From Hippophae tibetana (Eukaryota > Streptophyta > Magnoliopsida > Rosales > Elaeagnaceae), in NCBI GenBank assembly GCA_037013495.1, contig CM072803.1, forward strand, positions 52,465,627 through 52,529,626: DNA of 64,000 bases, read 5' to 3'. Positions 1-12,632 of the stretch are shown in pieces (position 1 is the first letter of the stretch; each line of letters begins with the position of its first letter). The notes beneath the pieces are model-generated. The model was given only the letters and a program-made list of their open reading frames with translations. It was not told the DNA's origin and did not search any database. The position numbers were made by a program, and so were the translations under genes.

Positions 1-175
1 AATGACAAAATGTTTAAGTTTTCTTTTCCACTTATTTATTTTTCCCAATATTCTATCATTATTTTATTTCCTTCGTAAGTCTTAATTCCCACCACAATCA
101 AATTCATTCATATTTTATTACCTCTCTTCACAAGGGAAAAAGGTGATGGCTAGAGATGGTTTTAGACATTCTTTG

Positions 176-190
176 GTAACTTCTTGTTAC
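176..190. other. Central inverted repeat gtaac-ttctt-gttac (example)
   Basis: A perfect 5-bp inverted repeat with a 5-nt spacer, at monomer coordinate about 176. It sits in the best conserved part of the monomer and is immediately followed by GTAG, giving an overlapping TACGTA (188-193). It is kept in nearly all A, C and D monomers; B monomers have GTAGC as the left arm. A protein-binding role is only a hypothesis. TACGTA once per ~550 bp predicts a monomer ladder with SnaBI. Confidence 0.6.
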
Positions 191-2134
191 GTAGCATGAA
201 CCATTGCCATAGAGGAAAAGCATAATAATTCCAATCTTATTTCATTGCTTCTTACCTATAAAATGAGTTTCAAAAACTAGATTCTTAGGAGGAAAGACAC
301 AACCAAATTTAATTTCAATACGTTGCATTCTAAAACAACTAGAGTAACTTTTAAATAGGTTGAGAATATTGATGTCATAAATGAGTTAAAAATGAGAAAT
401 ATTGATCTCTTATACGAAATAATGAACAAAACTTCACTCTTTTCATAGTTTTACATTTCAAGTTGTAATAAATTCCGGTTAAATATGTCATAATTATAAT
501 GATAAAAAAATTGGAGTATTTATTCAGCCAGAAATTATTTTTAAAATAGATATGAGAAAATGTTTAAGTTTTCTTTTCCACTTATTTATTTTTCCCAATA
601 TTATATCATTATTTTGTTTCATTCGTAAGACTTAATTCCCACCACAATAGAATTCATTCAAATTTTATTACCTCTCCTCCCAAGGGAAAAAGGTGATGGC
701 TAGAGATGGTTTTAGACATTCTTTGGTAACTTCTTGTTACGTAGCATGAACCATTGCCATAGAGGAAAAGCATAATAATTCCAATCTTATTTCTTTGCTT
801 CTTACTCATAGAATGGGTTTCAAAAACTAGATTCTTAGGATGAAACACAACCAAATTTAATTTCAATACGTTGTATTCCAACACAACTAGAATAACTTAT
901 AAATAAGTTGACAATATTGATGTTATAAATGAGTTAAAAATGAGAAATATTGATCTCTTATACGAAATAATGAACAAAATTTCAAACGTTTCATAGTTTT
1001 AAACTTCAATTCTTAATAAATTTAATTTAAATATATCAAAATTATAATGATAAAAAATTTGGAGTATTTATTCAGCCACAAATTATTTGTAAAATAGATA
1101 TGAGATAATGTTTAAGTTTTCTTTTTCCACTTATTTATTTTTCCCAATATTCTATCATTATTTTGTTTCATTCGTATGTCTTAATTCCCACCACAATCAA
1201 ATTCATTCAAATTTTATTACCTCTCCTCCCAAGGGAAAAAGGTGATGGCTAGAGATGGTTTTAGACATTCTTTGGTAACTTCATGTTACGTAGCATGAAC
1301 CATTGCCATAGAGGAAAAGCATAATAATTCCAATCTTATTTCTTTGCTTCTTACTTATAGAATGGGTTTGAAAAACTAGATTCTTAGGAGGACAGACACA
1401 ACCAAATTTAATTTCAATACGGTGCATTCTAACACAACTAGAATAACTTTTAAATAGGTTAAGAATATTGATGTCATAAATGAGTTAAAAATGAGAAATA
1501 TTGATCTCTTATACGAAATAATGAACAAAATTTCAAACGTTTCATAGTTTTACATTTCAAGTCGTAATAAATTCCGTTTAAATATATCATAATTATAATG
1601 ATAAAAAATTAAGAGTATTTATTCAACGACAAATTATTTGTAAAATAGAAATGACAAAATGTTTAAGTTTTCTTTTGCACTTATTTATTTTTCCCAATAT
1701 TCTATCATTATTTTGTTTCCTTCGTAAGTCTTAATTCCCAACACAATCAAATTCGTTCAAATTTTATTACCTCTCCTCCAAAGGGAAAAGGTGATGGCTA
1801 GAGGTGGTTTTAGACATTTTTTGGTAGCTTCTTCTTACGTAGCATTAACCATTGCCATAGAGGATAAGCATAATATTTCCAATCTTATTTCTTTGCTTCT
1901 TACTCATAGAATGGGTTTGAAAAACTAGATTCTTAGGAGGAAAAGCACAACCAAATTTTATTTCAATACGTTGTATTCCAACACAACCAGAATAAATTAT
2001 AAATAAGTTGAGAATATTGATGTTATAAATGAGTTAAAAATGTGAAATATTGATCTCTTATACGAAATAATGAACAAAATTTCAAACGTGTCATAGTTTT
2101 ACATTTCAAGTTGTAATAAATTTCATTTAAATAT

Positions 2135-2151
2135 ATCATAATTATAATGAT
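2135..2151. other. AT-rich dyad atcataattataatgat (example)
   Basis: A 17-nt dyad with arms atcat and atgat and one internal mismatch, about 60 bp before the monomer end. It occurs in most monomers. C monomers ahead of D have TATTATAATT instead, and some A tails have TATCAAAATT, both of which weaken the left arm. Confidence 0.45.
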
Positions 2152-2198
2152 AAAAAATTCGAAGTATTTATTTAGCGACAAAGTATTTTTAAAATAGA

Positions 2199-2748
2199 AA
2201 TGAGAAACCTTTTTTGTTTTCTTTTCCACTTATTAAGTTTTCCCAATATTCTCTCATTATTTTGTTTCATTCGTAAGTCTTAATTCCTAACACAATCAAA
2301 TTCGTGCAAATTTTATTACCTCTCCTCCAAAGGGAAAAAGGTGATGGCTAGTGGTGGTTTTAGACATTATTTGGTAGCTTCTTGTTACGTAACATGAACC
2401 ATTGCCATAGAGGATAAACATAATATTTCCAATCTTATTTGTTTGCTTCTTACTCATAGAATGCATTTGAAAAACTAGATTCTTAGGAGGAAAAGCACAA
2501 CCAAATTTAATTTCAATACGTTGTATTCCAACACGACTAGAATAACTTATAAATAAGTTGAGAATATTGAAGTTATAAATGAGTTAAAAATGAGAAATAT
2601 TGATCTCTTATACGAAATAATGAACAAAATTTCAAACGTTTCATAGTTTTACATTTCAAGTCGTAATAAATTCCGTTTAAATATATCATAATTATAATGA
2701 TAAAAAATTTGGAGTATTTATTCAGCGACAAATTATTTGTAAAATAGA
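2199..2748 (+). repeat. Chimeric monomer, C-type start joined to B-type body
   Basis: The first ~60 bp carry the C signature (gagaaaccttttttg, CTTATTAAG). From about 2290 the sequence is B-like (CCTAACAC, TTCGTGC, GGTAGC). The matching monomer at 14831 has the same chimeric build, so the fusion predates the block duplication. The two copies differ in a short tract near 2258-2275: the first reads GTTTCATTCG, the second has the C-type CTTTTCTTTG. A small conversion patch in one copy would explain this. Confidence 0.75.
2384..2393. other. Perfect 10-bp palindrome gttacgtaac (example)
   Basis: It is found in a subset of B-body monomers (also those starting at 5497, 14831, 16481, 17581 and 30226) and in the chimera at 10438. 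In the B-body cases the left GTAAC arm of the central dyad is GTAGC, while the base after TACGT creates a new GTAAC on the other side of GTTAC. Confidence 0.55.
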
Positions 2749-3296
2749 AATGACAAAATGTTTAAGTTTTCTTTTCCACTTATTTATTTTTCCCAATATT
2801 CTATCATTATTTTGTTTCCTTCGTAAGTCTTAATTCCCAACACAATCAAATTCGTTCAAATTTTATTACCTCTCCTCCAAAGGGAAAAGGTGATGGCTAG
2901 AGGTGGTTTTAGACATTATTTGGTAGCTTCTTGTTACGTAGCATGAACCATTGCCATAGAGGATAAGCATAATATTTCCAATCTTATTTCTTTGCTTCTT
3001 ACTCATAGAATGGGTTTGAAAAACTAGATTCTTAGGAGGAAAAGCACAACCAAATTTAATTTCAATACGTTGTATTCCAACACAACCAAATAAATTATAA
3101 ATAAGTTGAGAATATTGATGTTATAAATGAGTTAAAAATGTGAAATATTGATCTCTTATACGAAATAATGAACAAAATTTCAAACGTTTCATAGTTTTAC
3201 ATTTCAAGTTGTAATAAATTTCATTTAAATATATCATAATTATAATGATAAAAAATTCGAAGTATTTATTTACCTACAAATTATTTTTAAAATAGA

Positions 3297-3846
3297 AATG
3301 AGAAACCTTTTTTGTTTTCTTTTCCACTTATTAAGTTTTCCCAATATTCTATCATTATTTTCTTTCCTTTGTAAGTCTTAATTCATACCACAATCAAATT
3401 CATTCAAATATTTCTCACTCTCTTCCCAAGGGAAAAATGTGATAGCTAGAGGTGGTTTAAGATATTATTTGGTAACTTCTTGTTACGTAGCCTGAAACAT
3501 TGCTATAGAGGATAAGCATAATATTTCAAAACTTATTTCTTAGCTTCCTACTCATAGAATTGGTTTTGAAAACTAGATTCTTAGGAGAAAAGAGATACCC
3601 AAATTTTATTTCAATACAGTGCATTCCAACACAACCAGAATAATTTATAAATAAGTTGAGAATATTGACGTCATAAATGATTTAAAAATGAGAAATATTG
3701 ATCCCTTATACGACATAATGAACAAAATATCAAACTTTTCATAGTTTTACATTTCAAGTCGTAATAAATTACATTTAAATATATTATAATTATAATGATA
3801 AAATATTTGGAGTATTTATTCAGCCACAAATTATTTGTAAAATAGA
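3297..3846 (+). repeat. Representative C-type monomer (550 bp)
   Basis: Diagnostic features in order are gagaaaccttttttg at the start, CTTATTAAG instead of CTTATTTAT, CTTTGTAAG, CATACCACAATC, AATATTTCTC, ATGTGATAGC, GTTTAAGATATTATT, GTAGCCTGAAA, ATATTTCAAAACTTA and GAGATACCC. About 32 monomers begin with this signature. It is the most divergent type and has stops in the minus-strand frame open in the other types. It keeps the gtaac-N5-gttac dyad. C monomers are most often followed by D or A monomers. Confidence 0.85.
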
Positions 3847-4741
3847 AATGAGAAAATGTTTAAGTTTTCTTTTCCACTTATTTATTTGTCTTAATATTCT
3901 ATCATTATTTTGTTTCCTTCGTAAGTGTTAATTCCCACGAAAATCAAATTCATTCAAATTTTATTACCTCTCCTCCCAAGGGAAAAATGGGATGGCTAGA
4001 GATGGGTTTAGACACTATTTGGTAACTTCTTGTTACGTAGCATGAACCATTTCCATAGAGGATAAGCATAATATTTCCTATCTAATTTCTTTGCTTCTTA
4101 CTCATAGAATGGTTTTGAAAAACTAGATTCTTAGGAGGAAAAGCCCAACCAAATTTAATTTCAATACGTTGTATTCCAACACGACTAGAATAACTTATAA
4201 ATAAGTTGAGAATATTGATGTTATAAATGAGTTAAAAATGTGAAATATTGATCTCTTATAGGAAATAATGAACAAAATTTCAAACGTTTCATAGTTTTAC
4301 ATTTCAAATTGTAATAAATTTCATTTAAATATATCATAATTATAATGATAAAAAATTCAAAGTATTTATTTACCTACAAATTATTTTTTAAATAGAAATG
4401 AGAAACCTTTTTTGTTTTCTTTTCCACTTATTAAGTTTTCCCAATAGTCTATCATTATTTTCTTTTCTTTGTAAGTCTTAATTCATACCACAATCAAATT
4501 CATTCAAATATTTCTCCCTCTCTTCCCAAGGGAAAAATGTGATAGCTAGAGGTGGTTTAAGATATTATTTGGTAACTTCTTGTTACGTAGCCTGAAACAT
4601 TGCTATAGAGGATAAGCATAATATTTCAAAACTTATTTCTTAGCTTCCTACTCATAGAATTGGTTTTGAAAACTAGATTCTTAGGAGGAAAGAGATACCC
4701 AAATTTAATTTCAATATAGTGTATTCCAACACAACCAGAAT

Positions 4742-4757
4742 AACTTATAAATAAGTT
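4742..4757. other. Near-perfect palindrome aacttataaataagtt (example)
   Basis: Seven-base arms around a 2-nt centre, in many B, C and D tails. It contains a TATA-like core. A-type tails read aacttttaaataggtt, which breaks the symmetry. Monomers such as 3297 and 1650 carry single changes in it. Function is unknown. Confidence 0.5.
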
Positions 4758-7146
4758 GAGAATATTGACATCATAAATGAGTTAAAAATGAGAAATATTG
4801 ATCCCTTATACGACATAATAAACAAAATATCAAACTTTTCATAGTTTCACATTTCAAGTCGTAATAAATTACATTTAAATATATTTTAATTATAATAATA
4901 AAATATTTGGAGTATTTATTCAGCCACAAATTATTTGTACAATAGAAATGAGAAAATGTTTAAGTTTTCTTTTCCACTTATTTATTTGTCTTAATATTCT
5001 ATCATTATTTTGTTTCCTTCGTAAGTGTTAATTCCCACGAAAATCAAATTCATTCAAATTTTATTACCTCTCCTCCCAAGGGAAAAATGGGATGGCTAGA
5101 GATGGGTTTAGACACTATTTGGTAACTTCTTGTTACGTAGCATGAACCATTGCCATAGAGGATAAGCATAATATTTCCTATCTAATTTCTTTGCTTCTTA
5201 CTCATAGAATGTGTTTGAAAAACTAGATTCTTAGGAGGAAAAGCACATCCAAATTTGATTTCAATACGTTGTATTCCAACACGACCAGAATAACTTATAA
5301 ATAAGTTGAGAATATTGAAGTTATAAATGAGTTAAAAATGTGAAATATTGATCCCTTATAGGAAATAATGAACAAAATTTCAAACGTTTCATAGTTTTAC
5401 ATTTCAAATTGTAATAAATTCCGTTTAAATATATCATAATTATAATGATAAAATATTTGGAGTATTTATTCAGCGACAAATTATTTGTAAAATAGAAATG
5501 ACAAAATGTTTAAGTTTTCTTTTCCACTTATTTATTTTTCTCAATATTCTATCATTATTTTGTTTCTTTCGTAAGTCTTAATTCCCAACACAATCAAAAT
5601 CGTGCAAATTTTATTACCTCTCCTCCAAAGGGAAAAAGGTGATGGCTAGAGGTGGTTTTAGACATTATTTGGTAGCTTCTTGTTACGTAACATGAACCAT
5701 TGCCATAGAGGATAAACATAATATTTCCAATCTTATTTGTTTGCTTCTTACTCATAGAATGCAGTTGAAAAACTAGATTCTTATGAGGAAAAGCACAACC
5801 AAATTTAATTTCAATACGTTGTTTTCCAACACAACCAGAATAACTCATAAATAAGTTGAGAATATTGATGTTATAAATGAGTTAAAAATGTGAAATATTG
5901 ATCTCTTATAGGAAATAATGAACAAAATTTCAAACGTTTCATAGTTTTACATTTCAAATTGTAATAAATTTCATTTAAATATATCATAATTATAATGATA
6001 AAAAATTCAAAGTATTTATTTACCTACAAATTATTTTTTAAATAGAAATGAGAAACCTTTTTTGTTTTCTTTTCCACTTATTAAGTTTTCCCAATAGTCT
6101 ATCATTATTTTCTTTTCTTTGTAAGTCTTAATTCATACCACAATCAAATTCATTCAAATATTTCTCCCTCTCTTCCCAAGGGAAAAATGTGATAGCTAGA
6201 GGTGGTTTAAGATATTATTTGGTAACTTCTTGTTACGTAGCCTGAAACATTGCTATAGAGGATAAGCATAATATTTCAAAACTTATTTCTTAGCTTCCTA
6301 CTCATAGAATTGGTTTTGAAAACTAGATTCTTAGGAGGAAAGAGATACCCAAATTTAATTTCAATATAGTGCATTCCAACACAACCAGAATAACTTATAA
6401 ATAAGTTGAGAATATTGATGTCGTAAATGAGTTAAAAATGTGAAATATTGATCCCTTATACGAAATAATGACCAAAATATCAAACTTTTCATAGTTTTAC
6501 ATTTTAAGTCGTAATAAAGTACATTTAAATATATCATAATTATAATGATAAAATATTTGGAGTATTTATTCAGCCACAAATTATTTGTAAAATAGAAATA
6601 AGAAAATATTTAAGTTTTCTTTTCCACTTATTTATTTTTCCCAATATTCTATCATTATTTTGTTTCCTTCGTAAGTCTTAATTCCCACCACAATCAAATT
6701 CATTCATATTTTATAACCTCTCCTCACAAGGGAAAAAGGTGATGGGTAGAGGTGGTTATAGACATTATTTGGTAACTTCTTGTTACGTAGCATGAACCAT
6801 TTCCATAGAGGAAAAGCATAATAATTCCAATCTTATTTCTTTGCTTCTTACCTATAGAATGGGTTTCAAAAACTAGATTCTTAGGAGGAAAGACACAACG
6901 AAATTTAATTTCAATACGGTGCATTCTAACATAACTAGAATAAATTTTAAATAGGTTGGGAATATTGATGTCATAAATGAGTTAAAAATGAGAAATATTG
7001 ATCTCTTATGCGAAATAATGAACAAAATTTCAAACGTTACATAGTTTTACATTTCAAGTCGTAATAAATTCCGTTTAAATATATCATAATTATAATGATA
7101 AAATATTTGGAGTATTTATTCAGCGACAAATTATTTGTAAAATAGA

Positions 7147-10100
7147 AATGAGAAAATGTTTAAGTTTTCTTTTCCACTTATTTATTTTTCCCAATATTCT
7201 ATCATTATTTTGTTTCCTTCGTAAGTCTTAATACCTACTACAATCAAATTCGTTCAAATTTTATTACCTCTCCTCCAACGGGAAAAAGGGGATGGCTAGA
7301 GGTGGTTTTAGACATTCTTTGGTAACTTCTTGTTACGTAGCATGAACCATTGCCATAGACGAAAAGCATAATAATTCCAATCCTATTTCTTTGCTTCTTA
7401 CTTATAGAATGGGTTTGAAAAACTAGATTCTTAGGAGGAAAGACACAACCAAATTTAATTTCAATACGGTGCATTCTAACACAACTAGAATAACATTTAA
7501 ATAGGTTGAGAATATTGATGTCATAAATTAGTTAAAAATGAGAAATATTGATCTCTTATACGAAATAATGAACAAAATTTCAAACGTTTCATAGTTTTAA
7601 ATTTCAATTCTTAATAAATTTAATTTAAAATATCAAAATTATAATGATAAAAAATTTGGAGTATTTATTCAGCCACAAATTATTTGTAAAATAGAAATGA
7701 GAAAATGTTTAAGTATTCTTTTCCACTTATTTATTTTTCCCAATATTCTATCATTATTTTCTTTCATTCGTATGTCTTAATTCCCACCAAAATCAAATTC
7801 ATTCAAATTTTATTACTTCTCCTCCCAAGGGAAAAAGGTGATGGCTAGAGATGGTTTTAGACATTATTTGGTAGCTTCTTGTTACGTAGCATGAACCATT
7901 GCCATAGAGGATAAGCATAATATTTCCAATCTTATTTCTTTGCTTCTTAATCATAGAATGGGTTTGAAAAACTAGATTCTTAGGAGGAAAAGCACAACCA
8001 AATTTAATTTCAATACGTTGTATTCCAACACAACCAGAATAACTTATAAATAAGTTGAGAATATTGATGTTATAAATGAATTAAAAATGTGAAATATTGA
8101 TCTCTTATACGAAATAATGAACAAAATTTCAAACGTCTCATAGTTTTACATTTCAAGTTGTAATAAATTCCGTTTAAATATATCATAATTATAATGATAA
8201 AAAATTTGGAGTATTTATTCAGCGACAAATTATTTGTAAAATAGAAATGACAAAATGTTTAACTTTTCTTTTCCACTTATTTATTTTTCCCAATATTCTA
8301 TCATTATTTGGTTTCCTTCTTAAGTCTTAATTCCCACCACAATCAAATTCATTCAAATTTTATTAGCGCTTCTCCCAAGGGAAAAAGGTGATGGCTAGAG
8401 GTGGTTTTAGACATTATTTGGTAATTCTTGTTACGTAGCATGAACCATTGCCATAGAGGATAAGCATAATATTACCTATCTTATTTCTTTGCTTCTTACT
8501 CATAGAATACGTTTCAAAAACTAGATTCTTAGGAGGAAAGACAACCAAATTTAATTTCAATACGTTGTATTCCAACACAACTAGAATAACTTATAAATAA
8601 GTTGAGAATATCGATGTTATAAATGAGTTAAAAATGAGAAATATTGATCTCTTATACGAAATAATTAACAAAATTTCAAACTTTTCACAGTTTTACATTT
8701 CAAGTCGTAATATATTACATTTAAATATATTATAATTATAATGATAAAATATTTGGAGTATTTTTTCAGCCACAAATTATTTGTAAATTAGAAATCAAAA
8801 AATGTTTAAGTTTTCTTTTCCACTTATTTATTTGTCTTAATATTCTATCATTATTTTGTTTCCTTCGTAAGTGTTAATTCCCACGAAAATCAAATTCATT
8901 CAAATTTTATTACCTCTCCTCCCAAGGGAAAAATGGGATGGCTAGAGATGGTTTTAGACACTATTTGGTAACTTCTTGTTACGTAGCATGTACCATTGCT
9001 ATAGAGGATAAGCATAATATTTCCTATCTAATTTCTTTGCTTCTTACTCATAGAATGGGTTTCAAAAACTAGATTCTTAGGAGGATAGACAACCATATTT
9101 AATTTCAATACGGTGTATCAACACAACCAGAATAACTTATAAATAAGTTTAGAATATTGATGCCATAAATGAGTTAAAAATGAGAAATATTGATCTCTTA
9201 TATGAAATAATGAACAAAATTTCACTCTTTCATAGTTTTACATTTTAAGTCGTAATAAAGTGCATTTAAATATATCATAATTATAATGATAAAATATTTG
9301 GAGTATTTATTCAGCCACAAATTATTTGTAAAATAGAAATAAGAAAATATTTAAGTTTTCTTTTCCACTTATTTATTTTTCCCAATATTCTATCATTCTT
9401 TTGTTTCCTTCTTAAGTCTTAATTCCCACCACAATCAAATTCATTCAAATTTTATTACCTCTCCTCCCAAGGGAAAAAGGTGATGGCTAGAGATGGTTTT
9501 AGACATTCTTTGGTAACTTCTTGTTACGTAGCATGAACCATTGCCATAGAGGAAAATCATAATAATTCCAATCTTATTTCTTTGCTTCTTACTTATAGAA
9601 TGGGTTTGAAAAACTAGATTCTTAGGAGGAAAGAGACAACCAAATTTAATTTCAATACGGTGCATTCTAACACAATTAGAATAACTTTTAAATAGGTTGG
9701 GAATATTGATGTCATAAATGAGTTAAAAATGAGAAATATTGATCTCTTATACGAAATAATGAACAAAATTTCAAATGTTTCATAGTTTTACATTTCAAGT
9801 CGTAATAAATTCCGTTTAAATATGTCATAATTATAATGATAAAAAATTTGGAGTATTTATTCAGCGACAAATTATTTGTAAAATAGAAATGACAAAATGT
9901 TTAAGTTTTCTTTTCCACTTATTTATTTTTCCCAATATTCTATCATTATTTTGTTTCCTTCGTAAGTCTTAATTCCCAACACAATCAAATTCGTTCAAAT
10001 TTTATTACCTCTCCTCCAAAGGGAAAAAGGTGATGGCTAGAGGTGGTTTTAGACATTATTTGGTAGCTTCTTGTTACGTAGCATGAACCATTGCCATAGA

Positions 10101-12632
10101 GGATAAGCATAATATTTCCAATCTTATTTCTTTGCTTCTTAATCATAGAATGGGTTTGAAAAACTAGATTCTTAGGAGGAAAAGCACAACCAAATTTAAT
10201 TTCAATACGTTGTATTCCAACACAACCAGAATAACTTATAAATAAGTTGAGAATATTGATGTTATAAATGAATTAAAAATGTGAAATATTGATCTCTTAT
10301 ACGAAATAATGAACAAAATTTCAAACGTCTCAGAGTTTTACATTTCAAGTCGTAATAAATTCCGTTTAAATATATCATAATTATAATGATAATATATTTG
10401 GAGTATTTATTCAGCCACAATTTATTTGTAAAATAGAAATGACAAAATGTTTAAGTTTTCTTTTCCACTTATTTATTTGTCTTAATATTCCATCATTATT
10501 TTGTTTCCTTCGTAAGTGTTAATTCCCACCAAAATAAAATTCATTCAAATTTTATTACCTCTCCTCCCAAGGGAAAAAGATGATGGCTAGAGATGGTTTT
10601 AGACATTCTTTGGTAACTTCTTGTTACGTAACATGAACCATTGCCATAGAGGAAAAGCATAATAATTCCAATCTTATTTCTTTGCTTCTTACTTATAGAA
10701 TGGGTTTGAAAAACTAGATTCTTAGGAGGAAAGACACAACCAAATTTAATTTCAATACGGTGCATTCTAACACAACTAGAATAACTTTTAAATAGGTTGG
10801 GAATATTGATGTCATAAATGAGTTAAAAATGAGAAATATTGATCTCTTATACGAAATAATGAACAAAATTTCAAACGTTTCATAGTTTTACATTTCAAGT
10901 CGTAATAAATTCCGTTTAAATATATCATAATTATAATGATAAAAAATTTGGAGTATTTATTCAGCGACAAATTATTTGTAAAATAGAAATGACAAAATGT
11001 TTAAGTTTTCTTTTCCACTTATTTATTTTTCTCAATATTCTATCATTATTTTGTTTCTTTCGTAAGTCTTAATTCCCAACACAATCAAATTCGTTCAAAT
11101 TTTATTACCTCTCCTCCAAAGGGAAAAAGGTGATGGCTAGAGGTGGTTTTAGACATTATTTGGTAGCTTCTTGTTACGTAGCATGAACCATTGCCATAGA
11201 GGATAAACATAATATTTCCAATCTTATTTGTTTGCTTCTTACTCATAGAATGCATTTGAAAAACTAGATTCTTATGAGGAAAAGCACAACCAAATTTAAT
11301 TTCAATACGTTGTTTTGCAACACAACCAGAATAACTCATAAATAATTTGAGAATATTGATGTTATAAATGAGTTAAAAATGTGAAATATTGATCTCTTAT
11401 AGGAAATAAAGAACAAAATTTCAAACGTTTCATAGTTTTACATTTCAAATTGTAATAACTTTCATTTAAATATATCATAATTATAATGATAAAAAATTCG
11501 AATTATTTATTTACCTACAAATTATTTTTTAAATAGAAATGAGAAACCTTTTTTGTTTTCTTTTCCACTTATTAAGTTTTCCCAATAGTCTATCATTATT
11601 TTTTTCCTTTGTAAGTCTTAATTCATACCACAATCAAATTCATTCAAATATTTCTCCCTCTCTTCCCAAGGGAAAAATGTGATAGCTAGAGGTGGTTTAA
11701 AATATTATTTGGTAACTTCTTGTTATGTAGCCTGAAACATTACTATAGAGGATAAGCATAATATTTCAAAACTTATTTCTTAGCTTCCTACTCATAGAAT
11801 TGGTTTTGAAAACTAGATTCTTAGGAGGAAAGAGATACCCAAATTTAATTTCAATATAGTGCATTCCAACACAACCAGAATAACTTATAAATAAGTTGAG
11901 AATATTGACATCATAAATGAGTTAAAAATGAGAAATATTGATCCCTTATACGACATAATGAACAAAATATCAAACTTTTCATAGTTTTACATTTCAAGTC
12001 GTAATAAATTACATTTAAATATATTATAATTATAATGATAAAATATTTGGAGTATTTATTCAGCCACAAATTATTTGTAAAATAGAAATCAGAAAATGTT
12101 TAAGTTTTCTTTTCCACTTATTTATTTGTCTTAATATTCTATCATTATTTTGTTTCCTTCGTTAGTGTTAATTCCCAAGAAAATCAAATTCATTCAAATT
12201 TTATTACCTCTCCTCCCAAGGTAAAAATGGGATGGCTAGAGATGGGTTTAGACACTATTTGGTAACTTCTTGTTACGTAGCATGAACCATTGCCATAGAG
12301 AATAAGCATAATATTTCTTATCTAATTTCTTTGCTTCTTACTCATAGAATGGGTTTCAAAAACTAGATTCTTAGGAGGAAAGACAACCAAATTTAATTTC
12401 AATACGGTTTATCAACACAACCAGAATAACTTATAAATAAGTTTAGAATATTGATGTTATAAATGAGTTAAAAATGAGAAATATTGATCTCTTATACGAA
12501 ATAATGAACAAAATTTCACTCTTTTCATAGTTTTACATTTTAAGTCATAATAAAGTGCATTTAAATATATCATAATTATAATGATAAAATATTAGGAGTA
12601 TTTATTCAGCGACAAATTTTTTGTAAAATAGA
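7147..12632 (+). repeat. Mixed monomers between the two large block copies (monomers 14-23)
   Basis: No single higher-order unit covers this stretch. Local relationships are visible. The pair 9338-10437 (A, B) resembles 10438-11537 (D/A chimera, B) with a shift of 1100. The right half of monomer 7696 resembles that of 9888 (shared CTTAATCATAG and AACGTCTCA), four monomers apart. Monomers 10988, 11538 and 12087 (B, C, D) resemble the B, C and D monomers around 4397-6046. Monomer 10438 starts as D and changes to A-like sequence between about 10520 and 10580. Nothing other than satellite is seen. Confidence 0.75.

Larger units (their letters stand above)
3297..5496 (+). repeat. Tandem C-D dimer, two copies of 1100 bp
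   Basis: Monomers at 3297 (C) and 3847 (D) are repeated by those at 4397 (C) and 4947 (D) with a 1100-bp shift and few differences. The shared C body includes ATGTGATAGC and GTAGCCTGAAA. The shared D body includes TTTGTCTTAATATTC and ATGGGATGG. Only the second dimer is represented in the related block (15381-16480), so either the second block lost one dimer or this one gained it. Confidence 0.8.
1..7146 (+). repeat. Duplicated multi-monomer block, first copy (monomers 1-13)
   Basis: This stretch recurs at 12633-19229 in three co-linear segments. Positions 1 to ~2590 match at an offset of +12632 (23 monomers). About 4200-6046 matches at +10984 (20 monomers). Positions 6047 to ~7220 match at +12084 (22 monomers). 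Only scattered single-base differences are visible inside the segments. Monomer order by type is A, A, A, B, C/B, B, C, D, C, D, B, C, A. The left end lies outside the window, so the true block may be longer. Monomers 6 to 8 (2749-4396) have no direct counterpart in the second copy. Confidence 0.85.

Noticed and set aside
2023-2229. Minus-strand frames of 68-72 codons across monomer junctions (also 14655, 18445, 36631, 41029, 45426)
   Set aside because: They are low-complexity, rich in Ile, Tyr, Phe and Asn as expected from AT-rich DNA. They recur only where higher-order copies repeat.
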